Source: a virus
IMG/VR virus record: IMGVR_UViG_3300042341_000193
Coordinates: 43,054-107,053 of that record
DNA length: 64,000 nucleotides
Strand: one strand, 5' to 3'
Each line of letters starts with the position of its first letter. Position 1 is the first letter of the stretch. Shown one piece after another: positions 23,556-31,562 of the stretch. The notes beneath the pieces were generated by a model. That model was not told where the DNA came from and ran no database searches. It was given only the letters and a program-made list of their open reading frames with translations. A program made the translations under genes and the position numbers.

Positions 23556-24035
23556 TTATTTATTCAAATTTTTAAGTTTTTCAAGGATACTATTACGGTC
23601 CGTAAGTATATATCCTTCACCTTGCACAGTTTCTCCACTTTCGCCTCCGTGCTTTTTGTCGATCGCCAGCTTCTTTAACTGTAGATCAACCATCTTTAAC
23701 TTCTTATCTATTTTAGCACTCTTTGCAGCAATAGCCTGTGTCATCATGCTGGCTGCAACTTCAAACATACGTGCGCCATAACGTGCTTCTACATTCATGC
23801 CTAGATCCATTAGATCATCGTAGGCTTTTTCTGCTTTGTCGGCTAGTGCATCTAATTCACCATCAGCCATATCTCCTAGCCCTTTAACTCTAGGTAAAGC
23901 AGACGCAATTTTATCAAACTCTTCTAGTTTTTCTTGTAAGTCAATAGTTGCTACAGGTTCAGCATCAACAGGTTTGGCAGCAATAACGGGCTCGCCGGTT
24001 TCTATATTAAGTAATTCTTCTAGTCGCTTTGTCAT
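23556..24035 (-). CDS. 16: Terminase small subunit-like (T4 gp16)
   Basis: 159 residues (T4 gp16 is 164). It recognises DNA and feeds it to gp17. The start is set at MTKRLEELLNIE, 5 bases after the gp4 stop, not at an ATG 69 bases upstream inside gp4. ARYGARMFEVAASMMTQAIAAKSAKIDKKLKMVDL near the middle (two adjoining helices) aligns with the central helical pair of T4 gp16. The tail is short and acidic-basic. Order gp4-gp16-gp17 supports the call. Confidence 0.65.
   Translation of the reverse strand: MTKRLEELLNIETGEPVIAAKPVDAEPVATIDLQEKLEEFDKIASALPRVKGLGDMADGELDALADKAEKAYDDLMDLGMNVEARYGARMFEVAASMMTQAIAAKSAKIDKKLKMVDLQLKKLAIDKKHGGESGETVQGEGYILTDRNSILEKLKNLNK
23557..23564 (-). promoter_or_regulatory. 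Late-promoter motif AATAAATA
   Basis: On the minus strand, overlapping the gp16 stop and ending 7 bases before the ATG at 23549. A second TAAAT overlaps it in the run GAATAAATAAATC. Confidence 0.45.
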
Positions 24036-24039
24036 ACTT

Positions 24040-24486
24040 TTACTTATTTCGTTTTCCAGGATTATGGAAAATATCTCCTTCATTAAGGATTCGAAATTTG
24101 ACACCGTTTTGTTGACACCACTGAGATGCTGCTGCCCATTTAGCTTGATTTTTTATAAACTGTGCCTGATTATAAACATTTTTACCAACTTTTTCTTTAA
24201 GTGTTTGATTTGCAGGTTTTACTTCCCATAGTTCTGCGTGACGTTTCTGTGTCTTGTCAAGATATACCACAAGAAAGTCTGGTACATAAATTGTTTGCTT
24301 TCCTGATAATGGATCTTTATATGGAATTTTTACAGGTTCGCTGCTCCATTGCTGTACGGCAGGATTGTTATCACAAAATGTCATCACAGTAAACTCCCAA
24401 CTACTTCTATATATAGGTAGTTTGTTACCTACATACTTTTCCGGGTTGTTGAGTTTAAAACCGCCTTTACTAAACTTCAAACTCAT
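24040..24486 (-). CDS. 4: Head completion protein (T4 gp4), nuclease-like
   Basis: 148 residues (T4 gp4 is 150). It acts after packaging to complete the head. YRSSWEFTVMTFCD near 26-39, YVPDFLVVYLDKTQ near 67-80 and AELWEVKPANQ near 84-94 give the E...D...ExK pattern of TnsA-like/restriction-fold nucleases, as known for this family. The start overlaps the upstream gene by 4 bases. Confidence 0.82.
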   Translation of the reverse strand: MSLKFSKGGFKLNNPEKYVGNKLPIYRSSWEFTVMTFCDNNPAVQQWSSEPVKIPYKDPLSGKQTIYVPDFLVVYLDKTQKRHAELWEVKPANQTLKEKVGKNVYNQAQFIKNQAKWAAASQWCQQNGVKFRILNEGDIFHNPGKRNK

Positions 24487-24845
24487 GCAATTATGTTTCG
24501 TTGTATTTCGGGATTTGTTTTAAATTCTTGTGCGTAACCTAGACTACTTGTTTTAAATCTATTGTAATTTAAGATTTCAGATACAAGCCCCGATAGTTCT
24601 ACGTCATTTAATCCTCTTAGGGTATCTAAGATTTGCATAGGATTATAACCATCTTGTTTTGCCTGTGTTATTAAAATAACAGCAATTGATTCTGCAGACA
24701 CTTCACCAAAACTTTTATTTGTAAAATATCCCTTCATTGCGGCAAATACAGTTGCATCTATCTCTACCGGAGATGTATACTTGTTATCAAATGCAATTAC
24801 AGTTTGATTTGTAGTATTCGATACAGGAATGTTAGAATAATTCAT
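24483..24845 (-). CDS. Unrecognised 120-residue protein in the tail-head operon
   Basis: Mainly helical after a short Thr/Asn-rich start. MQILDTLRGLNDVELSGLVSEILNYNR near 70-95 is the strongest helix, and the C-terminus LGYAQEFKTNPEIQRNI is typical of small virion proteins. No known domain. Encoded between the tube-cap protein and gp4. GAGAT precedes the ATG. Confidence 0.5.
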   Translation of the reverse strand: MNYSNIPVSNTTNQTVIAFDNKYTSPVEIDATVFAAMKGYFTNKSFGEVSAESIAVILITQAKQDGYNPMQILDTLRGLNDVELSGLVSEILNYNRFKTSSLGYAQEFKTNPEIQRNIIA

Positions 24846-24847
24846 AA

Positions 24848-25972
24848 TTATCTCTTAGGTGGGAATATGATGGCTGCAGGATTTGCTCTAATTTTTCCAT
24901 CAACACTGGTATTGAAACCTTTGAATATGTTTATCCCGATACCTCCGGGCAAGTTAAAAATTCCGGGTTGATTTTGAGTACTAGGTGGGCTTGAGTATTT
25001 TCCGGGGCTAGTTGCAGATATTGCACCTAGTGCGCTTGATGCAATATTGTAGCCCACGCCTTTTGCTTTCCCTAAACCATTTTTGTTAATATAATTCTTT
25101 GCTAAAATTTTAGCAATATCTAATAATGGATTTGAATTTGCAGGAGGCCTGTAAACAATTTTCTTCTCGGGAAACGGATCTCCTTTAACTCCATAAGGAC
25201 TAGGAGTGTTGTCGTAGTAAATAGGAATCCATGTCTCGGGAGACTTTCCAGGGTTAACTGCCCCAGTTTTATATATCACTGTTTCATAAGATACCTGCAT
25301 CTTATTTTGTAAAATTTTACCACCGTCACTCTGAGCAACGTTATCATGTGCCCATTCAGTTATAAGTGGATTAATTAAAGTATATTGTGTGAATTTCTTT
25401 TGATGAAGAACATAGATGTCAATGGACTTGATAAACTGATTATCTTTTAGTCCTCTATCGTAACGTCCGTATGTATAATCTATAGTTCCATATTTTGTAT
25501 CTCTAAAGGCCTCAGGGCTTGTTCTAGCCTTAACAGTACCTGAATCTAGATCACCATAGTTGCTGTCTGCATAATAATGTTTAAAATAATTTAACCATAG
25601 ATTATGTGTTAGGTTACTGTTGTCATCGTGTAGTTCTATTGTAATAGGCGAGTATGTTAATTTTGTTTGAACTACTGTTTTTCTATTATATTGATTTACA
25701 GTTTCAGTGGCTACTGTAAATCTAGGTAAATCTGTTTTCTTTGCAAGCAATCCTACGTCTTTACTACCTCGCTGACTTAACCATTGTTGATCAATAATTG
25801 CATCAGAATTTAAATTAATTTGTACAAAATAGATAAACCCAAATTTTGGGGCCCTTGCATATGTACTATCAACATACAATCGACTAGCATGTTGATAGTC
25901 CTTCATCACAGGGTACCCGGAGGTATAACTAGAGTTAGAAGATGTTAGAAAATTATTAAAGGCATTACTCAT
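24848..25972 (-). CDS. Baseplate tail-tube cap/initiator protein (T4 gp48/gp54-like)
   Basis: 374 residues (T4 gp48 is 364, gp54 320). FGFIYFVQINLN near 44-55, LPRFTVATETVNQYNRKTVV near 82-101 and SPITIELHDDNSNLTHNLWL near 108-127 are the tail-tube-like strands shared by gp19, gp48 and gp54. The C-terminal 100 residues are Gly/Pro-rich. It would start tube polymerisation on the baseplate. I cannot decide between gp48 and gp54. A CTAAATA motif ends 5 bases before the ATG. Confidence 0.65.
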   Translation of the reverse strand: MSNAFNNFLTSSNSSYTSGYPVMKDYQHASRLYVDSTYARAPKFGFIYFVQINLNSDAIIDQQWLSQRGSKDVGLLAKKTDLPRFTVATETVNQYNRKTVVQTKLTYSPITIELHDDNSNLTHNLWLNYFKHYYADSNYGDLDSGTVKARTSPEAFRDTKYGTIDYTYGRYDRGLKDNQFIKSIDIYVLHQKKFTQYTLINPLITEWAHDNVAQSDGGKILQNKMQVSYETVIYKTGAVNPGKSPETWIPIYYDNTPSPYGVKGDPFPEKKIVYRPPANSNPLLDIAKILAKNYINKNGLGKAKGVGYNIASSALGAISATSPGKYSSPPSTQNQPGIFNLPGGIGINIFKGFNTSVDGKIRANPAAIIFPPKR

Positions 25973-25977
25973 ATGAA

Positions 25978-25984
25978 TATTTAG
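25978..25984 (-). promoter_or_regulatory. Late-promoter motif CTAAATA
   Basis: Minus strand, 5 bases before the ATG at 25972, directly after the T run of the terminator at 25994-26014. Confidence 0.5.
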
Positions 25985-25993
25985 TCAAAGAAA

Positions 25994-26014
25994 AAGCCCA
26001 GATATTCTGGGCTT
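25994..26014 (-). terminator. Rho-independent terminator after gp19
   Basis: 9-bp stem AAGCCCAGA/TCTGGGCTT with a tight 3-base loop, then TTTTTCTTT on the minus strand. It ends gp19 transcripts 21 bases past the stop. Confidence 0.85.
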
Positions 26015-26034
26015 GATTATAGTCAATAAAACTA

Positions 26035-26682
26035 TTAACCTGTAGCTAGTCCTTGAGCGCCAGCTGGTCTTACAACACGACCTACATCTAAGCCGATACC
26101 GCTTGCTGTGCCGCCTGGTGCTTCTAATTGAATTGCATTATCATAACAGATACCTAACGTAACATCCATTGGGTCGTTACTTGAGTAGTCTCCGCCTTGA
26201 TATGTTGCTTTAGTTACCCAGCATCCTAGAAATTCAAAACTTTCTAGTGTAACAGGTTCAAATTGTCCGTTACCACCATCTAAAATTTCAACTCGCATTC
26301 TAAACTTATAATCGATTGCGCTTGCTGCCGCACTTTGTTCAAAAAAGTCAAACTGCTTCTGAAGTTGCTCGCCTACTTTCTTGCTTACAACTCCACTTGC
26401 GTCATCGCGTAATTTTAGTTCAGCGTCTTCCCACTTGTGCTTACCAGCAATTTTTACAGTGCTGTTATATACAGGTAGTTCAACTGTTGTGAAACTAACG
26501 CTAGGTCTGCTTACTGTCATAACTTGTTTAGTTAATTCAGTAGAAGGAGTACCCTGGACACCGAAATTGTCTAATGTAACGCGGAAGCGGTACTTTAATT
26601 TTGGCATCAACAGACCCTGAGTTGATGCTGCCTGTGTGGCGCTCAACGGTACTGTGAATCTATTTAAACTTGCAATTGGCAT
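26035..26682 (-). CDS. 19: Tail tube protein (T4 gp19)
   Basis: 215 residues (T4 gp19 is 163). It forms the inner tube. PKLKYRFRVTLDNFG near 27-41, VSRPSVSFTTVELPVYNSTV near 57-76, GKHKWEDAELKLRDD near 79-93 and ESFEFLGCWVTKATYQGGDYS near 145-165 give the tube fold and its usual order. The N-terminal 25 and C-terminal 25 residues (Gly/Ala-rich) are extra. AAGGAG lies 7 bases before the ATG, with a GTAAATA motif further upstream. Confidence 0.9.
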   Translation of the reverse strand: MPIASLNRFTVPLSATQAASTQGLLMPKLKYRFRVTLDNFGVQGTPSTELTKQVMTVSRPSVSFTTVELPVYNSTVKIAGKHKWEDAELKLRDDASGVVSKKVGEQLQKQFDFFEQSAAASAIDYKFRMRVEILDGGNGQFEPVTLESFEFLGCWVTKATYQGGDYSSNDPMDVTLGICYDNAIQLEAPGGTASGIGLDVGRVVRPAGAQGLATG

Positions 26683-26703
26683 CTTTAATGCTCCTTATTC
26701 TTT

Positions 26704-26710
26704 TATTTAC
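26704..26710 (-). promoter_or_regulatory. Late-promoter motif GTAAATA for gp19
   Basis: Minus strand, in the 31-base gap between gp18 and gp19. It leaves about 21 bases of leader containing AAGGAG, unlike the leaderless cases nearby. Confidence 0.5.
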
Positions 26711-26713
26711 CTA

Positions 26714-29668
26714 TTATAGTCCAGCTGCAATATCGCCAGTATTTTTCAAGCGTAATGGAATGTAGATAAATTCCACGGCCTTAACTGGTTCAATAGCAAT
26801 ATCAACATACAACTCACTGCGATCAATTCTTGCTGGTGTGTTATTTGTTTCATCACAGACTACAATAAAGTCATATAGGGCACGTTGACCTACTAACTCT
26901 AACATTAGGCTTTCTGCTGCTGCTTTAATTTCTCTACGTGTTTGAGCATCATTAGGTTCAAACAAGAACGGTCTTGCTAAAACATCAAGCTGTCTACGTA
27001 GGTAGCAAACTAAACGAGCAACGTTAATTCTATCTAATGATGAAGCATTTCTTGCACGAGTACGTTGACCATACGCTAAAACTCCGACACCTGTTAGTGT
27101 TGCAATTGGATTAATCTTAACATCATCAAGTACATCACGTAGTCCTTGGTGTAGTGCAACGGTTCTGAATTCACCTTCTGCATCAACATATCCAACGCTG
27201 CTGGCATTGTCAACTCCGCCACGACGTGTACCTGCTGGAGCAAACCATGGATAGCTCTTAGCATCACTGTTAATGATTGTACGTAGCATCATGTGGCTTG
27301 GTGGAACAACAATACTGTTGCCAGTGTTATCGTTAGTGAAGCCACTTGGGTAGTACATAGCCATGTATTCGTCAAAACTTGTTGCGCCAGCATCACCGTT
27401 GTCTAATGCAAGGGCGGTGTTATTACCCCAGTTGCTTAGTGCTGTGCCAGTTGGTGCTAAACGGAATGGAGTATCACCTACTACAAATGCAGTAACGCCA
27501 CGATCGGTATTGAATGCAATCATGTTCTGAATAGCTTCCGGGTAGCCTGGTGTTGCTAGCAAGTTGAAGTTTAATGTATCAGTGTCACGAATTGTTGAGT
27601 TAGAATCAATTAGTTCTTTGAATGCATTTACAACTTGTGCTCTCTGTGCCAAACGACCAAACTGTGGACTACCGTCTTCCGCTGTTGGATATTGACTTAC
27701 CCAACGATCAGCAACATACGAAGTCATAGACTGGTTGTTGAAACGAGTGTTTTGTTCATTGTTAGCATTTAGATTTAAATGTCCTACAATGTATTTCTTA
27801 ACGTTAAATCCACTGCGGCGAGTGTTCCATAGGCGCATGCCTTTTGGATATATTGCTGGATCTGGTGCATCTGGATCTAAGTAGTTGCTGGCTAGTAAGG
27901 CTTCAATTGTACTAGGTGCTGTTGCACTGCCAGATGTTGCCCAACGTGCATCAGCAAACAACCATCCGTCAGGAGTAGACTGATCAGTGGTGTCTTGTAA
28001 AACCCATCCGTTAGTTGTGCTGTAAACGTAAATGTCTTTACCAAATCTTTCTAGATTAGCTGTGCTGATCCAGACGTCACCTGTGTCTAGTTGAGTTCCG
28101 TCGCTTTGACCAGTAGCTGCATCTGGTTCAGTTGCGCTAACAATAGGACCGTTGGGGCTTGTGTTAGGAAATGCCGTAGCATCTCGATAGCTAACCCATG
28201 TTGTTCCGTTGTGATATAACACATCGACTTCGTCAACAACACTGCTGTACCATAATGCTCCGTCAGCTGGATCTGTTGTAGGAGCAGTTGCTCTTGCTTC
28301 GTAAACCAAAGGTTTCCAGTTAGTTGCAACTAGCCCAGTTCCGGCAGGCGATGTGTATAGATTAGGTGTTCCTGATTGCAATACTACATCATACGCTGTA
28401 AATCCGATCTTTGTTAATGGGTTACTTGTGCCGTCTACCATTTCAAAGTTACCACCCTGGCTGTGTGCCATTGTTAACTTGTTGTTTGTAGAATCCCATG
28501 ATGCAGTAACATACTGTAATTGTGATCCACTGATAGCAGCTGGAATTAAAGATGCTAGGATAGAAGATGTAGTACCAGCTAAAGTGATTGTATAAGAAGC
28601 ACTGTAGTTAGTGGTTGTATTTCTACTTTCTCTAATAGTAAATGTATGTGATCCTGTTGAAGCATTTGTTGTTGCAGAACCTGTAACTGACGTTACACCT
28701 GCAACTGCTTTTCTCCACACTTTGAAAGTGCTGGTTGCAGTTGTTGCATCGCTGATATTACTATCAACAAACAATGTACCTACGCCAACGCTTGTTCCGC
28801 CACCGTTAGGATCTAATGTTCTGTTTGCTTCGTTGACGCCACTGTAGATAGGAGCAGATACTGTGCTCCAGTCTTGTGTAGAACCGTTATAATATTTTAC
28901 GCTCCAGTTTGCACCGTTTGATGGAGTTGTTGTAGTAACCCATACAGAACCAGTTGCTGTACTAGCGTTGAATACTGGGTAAGAATAGTGAGGAGCAGCA
29001 ACATATCTCTTACCGCTGTCAAAAGAATCTTGAACTGCTACCCATGCATTACCGGAAGATTTTCTGTAAAGAGTGTTTGCATTATCGTTTGTAACAACAA
29101 TACAAAAGTCTCCTTTAGAACCGATAGAGTTTGAAGGTGCTGTACCGCTGAAGCTAGAAGCAGGAGAAGTATCATCTAACACTATAGGAGTTTTAGAAGT
29201 AAATTTCAATGTACTTGCGTCCCATTCTTTAACACCATATAGGCTAGCATCTGTATCTAGCCAGTATGTTCCTGCTACAGGATTACCTTCTGGTACGCTG
29301 CTAGTTGGAACTAGTTCACCTAAATCAAGATCAGCACGTACAATGTACGCTCTCGAGCTTGCGCCTAAAAGACTATAAGTGGCTTGCAGTCCGTACTCGT
29401 TAAGTTCATTACCGTGCTGTGGATTACTGCTAGCATCAGTATAGAAAACCGGAGTACCAAATGTGTCAGTTAAATCTCGTTGACTTGTAATCAACCAAAC
29501 TTTACCTGCATTTGCTGCGGTTGTACCCAATGCGGTTGTACCGCTAGGGTTTGTTTTATCTTGTGCAGACGCTACAAATACCATAGGCACTGTGCCTGGG
29601 GCTGATGGAGTATAAAAACTCTCATCGATTACGGTTACTTGTACGCCTGGTGAATTCAATGTTGCCAT
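26714..29668 (-). CDS. 18: Tail sheath protein (T4 gp18), enlarged
   Basis: 984 residues (T4 gp18 is 659). It forms the contractile sheath. The N-terminal 115 residues (NSPGVQVTVIDESFYTPSAP at the start) and the C-terminal 370 (GTRRGGVDNASSVGYV; LNFNLLATPG; FVVGDTPFRLAP; FLFEPNDAQTRREIKAAAE) are sheath core. Between about 120 and 600 lies a large Ser/Thr/Gly-rich insertion with repeated W-D/NG-T-W elements (YNGSTQDW, YHNGTTWVSYRD, NAWVAVQDS), likely surface-exposed. AGGAG is 8 bases before the ATG, with a CTAAATA motif upstream. Confidence 0.92.
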   Translation of the reverse strand: MATLNSPGVQVTVIDESFYTPSAPGTVPMVFVASAQDKTNPSGTTALGTTAANAGKVWLITSQRDLTDTFGTPVFYTDASSNPQHGNELNEYGLQATYSLLGASSRAYIVRADLDLGELVPTSSVPEGNPVAGTYWLDTDASLYGVKEWDASTLKFTSKTPIVLDDTSPASSFSGTAPSNSIGSKGDFCIVVTNDNANTLYRKSSGNAWVAVQDSFDSGKRYVAAPHYSYPVFNASTATGSVWVTTTTPSNGANWSVKYYNGSTQDWSTVSAPIYSGVNEANRTLDPNGGGTSVGVGTLFVDSNISDATTATSTFKVWRKAVAGVTSVTGSATTNASTGSHTFTIRESRNTTTNYSASYTITLAGTTSSILASLIPAAISGSQLQYVTASWDSTNNKLTMAHSQGGNFEMVDGTSNPLTKIGFTAYDVVLQSGTPNLYTSPAGTGLVATNWKPLVYEARATAPTTDPADGALWYSSVVDEVDVLYHNGTTWVSYRDATAFPNTSPNGPIVSATEPDAATGQSDGTQLDTGDVWISTANLERFGKDIYVYSTTNGWVLQDTTDQSTPDGWLFADARWATSGSATAPSTIEALLASNYLDPDAPDPAIYPKGMRLWNTRRSGFNVKKYIVGHLNLNANNEQNTRFNNQSMTSYVADRWVSQYPTAEDGSPQFGRLAQRAQVVNAFKELIDSNSTIRDTDTLNFNLLATPGYPEAIQNMIAFNTDRGVTAFVVGDTPFRLAPTGTALSNWGNNTALALDNGDAGATSFDEYMAMYYPSGFTNDNTGNSIVVPPSHMMLRTIINSDAKSYPWFAPAGTRRGGVDNASSVGYVDAEGEFRTVALHQGLRDVLDDVKINPIATLTGVGVLAYGQRTRARNASSLDRINVARLVCYLRRQLDVLARPFLFEPNDAQTRREIKAAAESLMLELVGQRALYDFIVVCDETNNTPARIDRSELYVDIAIEPVKAVEFIYIPLRLKNTGDIAAGL

Positions 29669-29702
29669 TACCTGATCTCCTAAATGGATTTTTACTTTAA
29701 AT

Positions 29703-29709
29703 TATTTAG
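29703..29709 (-). promoter_or_regulatory. Late-promoter motif CTAAATA for gp18
   Basis: Minus strand, about 34 bases before the gp18 ATG. The 6 bases CTAAAT can pair with ATTTAG, which overlaps the start of the AGGAG site, so the leader may fold weakly. Confidence 0.5.
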
Positions 29710-29732
29710 CGGTTTGGCTGTTTTTTCCCGGT

Positions 29733-29740
29733 ATTAAATA
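29733..29740 (+). promoter_or_regulatory. Late-promoter motif ATTAAATA (plus strand)
   Basis: Plus strand, 30 bases before the ATG at 29771; AGGG sits about 7 bases before that ATG. Divergent from the gp18 promoter. Confidence 0.45.
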
Positions 29741-29770
29741 CAAAGAAAAGGGCAATTAAAAGGGCGCAAG

Positions 29771-30106
29771 ATGAGAGATTTATGTAAAAAGTGCAATCAA
29801 CGACCGGTTGCTATCAACTACTATAAGGAAGGCAAGCCATTCTATAGGTCAAAGTGCGATCATTGTGCTAGAGAAAGGGGAGAAGGTACCCCATTATGGG
29901 CTAGAGCAGGCTACAAGAAAAAAGCCACATGTGATAAATGCAGCTTTACTTCGAAATATCTAGAACAATTTAATGTGTTTCACGTTGACGGAGATCTTAC
30001 CAACTGTAGATATACTAATCTAAAAACAGTATGCGCTAACTGTCAACGATTATTACATAAACTTAAATTGCCGTGGCGACAAGGCGATCTTCGACCAGAC
30101 TTTTAA
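29771..30106 (+). CDS. HNH-like zinc-binding protein
   Basis: 111 residues with three CxxC pairs: CKKC at 5-8, CDHC near 29-32, CDKC near 55-58, and a final CANC near 88-91. FHVDGDLTNCRYTNLKTVC near 70-88 is the His-x-Asp/Gly-N-x3-N-L core of HNH nucleases. It may be a nuclease, perhaps a free-standing homing enzyme, or a zinc-binding structural protein of that fold. Plus-strand gene lodged between gp18 and gp1; its end overlaps gp1 by 44 bases, tail to tail. Confidence 0.65.
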   Translation: MRDLCKKCNQRPVAINYYKEGKPFYRSKCDHCARERGEGTPLWARAGYKKKATCDKCSFTSKYLEQFNVFHVDGDLTNCRYTNLKTVCANCQRLLHKLKLPWRQGDLRPDF

Positions 30107-30719
30107 TTTGTTCAAACAGTGCGTCAATGGTGGTGTTGTTATACACAGTGTGGTCAATTGCGCCACCGACCCATGCTGTTTCACTTGCGTGAATTTTAAG
30201 TTGCGCTAATTTAGCCTTACTTAGACTCCAAGTAGCATTGCCATTTGGACCAGAATTTGCACTAACTGCTGCATCATACCATTCGGGTTCTTCACCGCGC
30301 TTGATACGCACTACTATACCGCCTGCATTATGAATTGCTTTGATTTCATTAGGAAATCGCACATCGCTAATAACGATATTATCAGTAGTTTTACGCATTT
30401 TGTTTTCTACAGAAGCAATCCAAATGTCATCATGAAACCCTGTACGACATACTTCTGTACCCCAATATTGTAGAACCCAACGTGGAGTTAATTTGGGCAT
30501 ATCTAAACGTTCAGCCCACCACGGGTCTACTTGTTCTCGCCATTCCCGGGCTTCTTTTGTACGCCCTTCCAACAGAACGCGGTCCCAACCAAATACGGCT
30601 GCAACCGCGTCTTTTAATGTATTTGCAAATGAGTCTCTTCTAAACCCGTGTGTATTAACTAGATAATCTGCGGCAGTATCTTTGCCCGACCCTATAAACC
30701 CAACAAAGCCAATGATCAT
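30063..30719 (-). CDS. 1: Deoxynucleoside monophosphate kinase (T4 gp1)
   Basis: 218 residues (T4 gp1 is 241). It phosphorylates dNMPs, including modified ones in T4. The P-loop is IGFVGFIGSGKDTAAD at 3-18. FRRDSFANTLKDAVAAVFGW follows, the region that binds the nucleotide, and IVISDVRFPNE near 109-119 is a conserved Walker-B-like strand. AGGGG is 5 bases before the ATG, both inside a hairpin. It follows gp13 and may have its own host-type promoter. Confidence 0.85.
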   Translation of the reverse strand: MIIGFVGFIGSGKDTAADYLVNTHGFRRDSFANTLKDAVAAVFGWDRVLLEGRTKEAREWREQVDPWWAERLDMPKLTPRWVLQYWGTEVCRTGFHDDIWIASVENKMRKTTDNIVISDVRFPNEIKAIHNAGGIVVRIKRGEEPEWYDAAVSANSGPNGNATWSLSKAKLAQLKIHASETAWVGGAIDHTVYNNTTIDALFEQIKSLVEDRLVATAI

Positions 30720-30738
30720 AACATCCCCTAGATGTTAT
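30718..30738 (-). promoter_or_regulatory. Hairpin holding the gp1 ribosome site and start codon
   Basis: Perfect 8-bp stem ATAACATC/GATGTTAT with a 5-base loop. On the minus strand the loop and adjoining base contain AGGGG and the 3' arm runs into the ATG. The stem is AT-rich and would be only moderately stable. It lacks a T run, so it is more likely a translation element than a terminator. Confidence 0.4.
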
Positions 30739-30767
30739 AATTTATTACATTTAGATTACTCTGTCAA
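30739..30767 (-). promoter_or_regulatory. Sigma-70-type promoter candidate for gp1
   Basis: Exact TTGACA (30767-30762), a 17-base spacer, then TAAATT (30744-30739; 4 of 6). It lies between gp13 and gp1, suited to early expression of the nucleotide kinase. Confidence 0.4.
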
Positions 30768-30775
30768 TATTTTTA

Positions 30776-31534
30776 TTAGCCAATTACAAAAGTAAGTGGT
30801 GTTCCGCCGTCTTTGTAATTTACTAGATCTAGCTCTAGCATTTCCATTTCAGCTTTGCCTTCTCCTTTTAGGGCAGTTCCGTTTAGAGCGGTGCCGCCTT
30901 GTGGACTAGCAATCTGATTAAACTTCTCACGAGCTTCTCCCAACATCGATTTGCAGGTAGCTAATGAATAGTCTTTGAGCCATTGATTAGCAAAAGGGTC
31001 CTGCAATAGATTAAAGTCAGGACGATAGTTATATACCCATAACAGCACTTCTTCCTCTGATCTAGGACGTTGCATTAGGGTTAACTTTTTGGTAGTTTTA
31101 TTGTAAGTGAAGTTTATCTCACTGCCAAACATTTTGCCCACTTGTTTTTGATAGCTTGCAAAGGCATAATAAGTGGCTAGGCCACCCATGTTTGTAGCAG
31201 TCAACAAGTAAGTATTAGAATACGCAAGATTAAACGGTTCGAACAGCGTACCACCTTGTCCACCGCCTGACCTAGAACCAATACTGCGTCTAAAGATTTG
31301 ACGCACAGCCATTACTTCTGGTGGCAGCGTATAGTCATTTTTATCAACTTCCACTGTTAAAAATGCATAACTTTCTTCTACCGCGTTACTACTGCGTTGA
31401 CGAAACTTGTTTAAGGCACGGTCAATTGCAGTGTTGTAATGTACAGGATCTAGTTCTACATCGATCATGCCATCTCCCAGCATGGTCTTGCAGTAATCTA
31501 TTACCTTTTGTCGTTCGTTTTCGTTTTCAGTCAT
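30776..31534 (-). CDS. 13: Neck protein (T4 gp13-like)
   Basis: 252 residues (T4 gp13 is 309). It forms the head-tail connector with gp14. The start is set at MTENENERQKVIDYC, because the 61 upstream in-frame residues would lie across the divergent gp14 gene. VIDYCKTMLGDGMIDVELDP and AIDRALNKFRQRSSNAVEES form helices typical of adaptor proteins. YTLPPEVMAVRQIFRRSIG and LKDYSLATCKSMLGEAREKF follow in the order expected. A CTAAATA motif ends 5 bases before the ATG. Confidence 0.75.
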   Translation of the reverse strand: MTENENERQKVIDYCKTMLGDGMIDVELDPVHYNTAIDRALNKFRQRSSNAVEESYAFLTVEVDKNDYTLPPEVMAVRQIFRRSIGSRSGGGQGGTLFEPFNLAYSNTYLLTATNMGGLATYYAFASYQKQVGKMFGSEINFTYNKTTKKLTLMQRPRSEEEVLLWVYNYRPDFNLLQDPFANQWLKDYSLATCKSMLGEAREKFNQIASPQGGTALNGTALKGEGKAEMEMLELDLVNYKDGGTPLTFVIG

Positions 31535-31539
31535 ACTGA

Positions 31540-31555
31540 TATTTAGCCATAAATA
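31540..31555. promoter_or_regulatory. Back-to-back late promoters between gp13 and gp14
   Basis: The 28-base gap holds minus-strand CTAAATA (31546-31540), 5 bases from the gp13 ATG, and plus-strand CATAAATA (31548-31555), 7 bases from the gp14 ATG. Confidence 0.6.
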
Positions 31556-31562
31556 CAAGACT

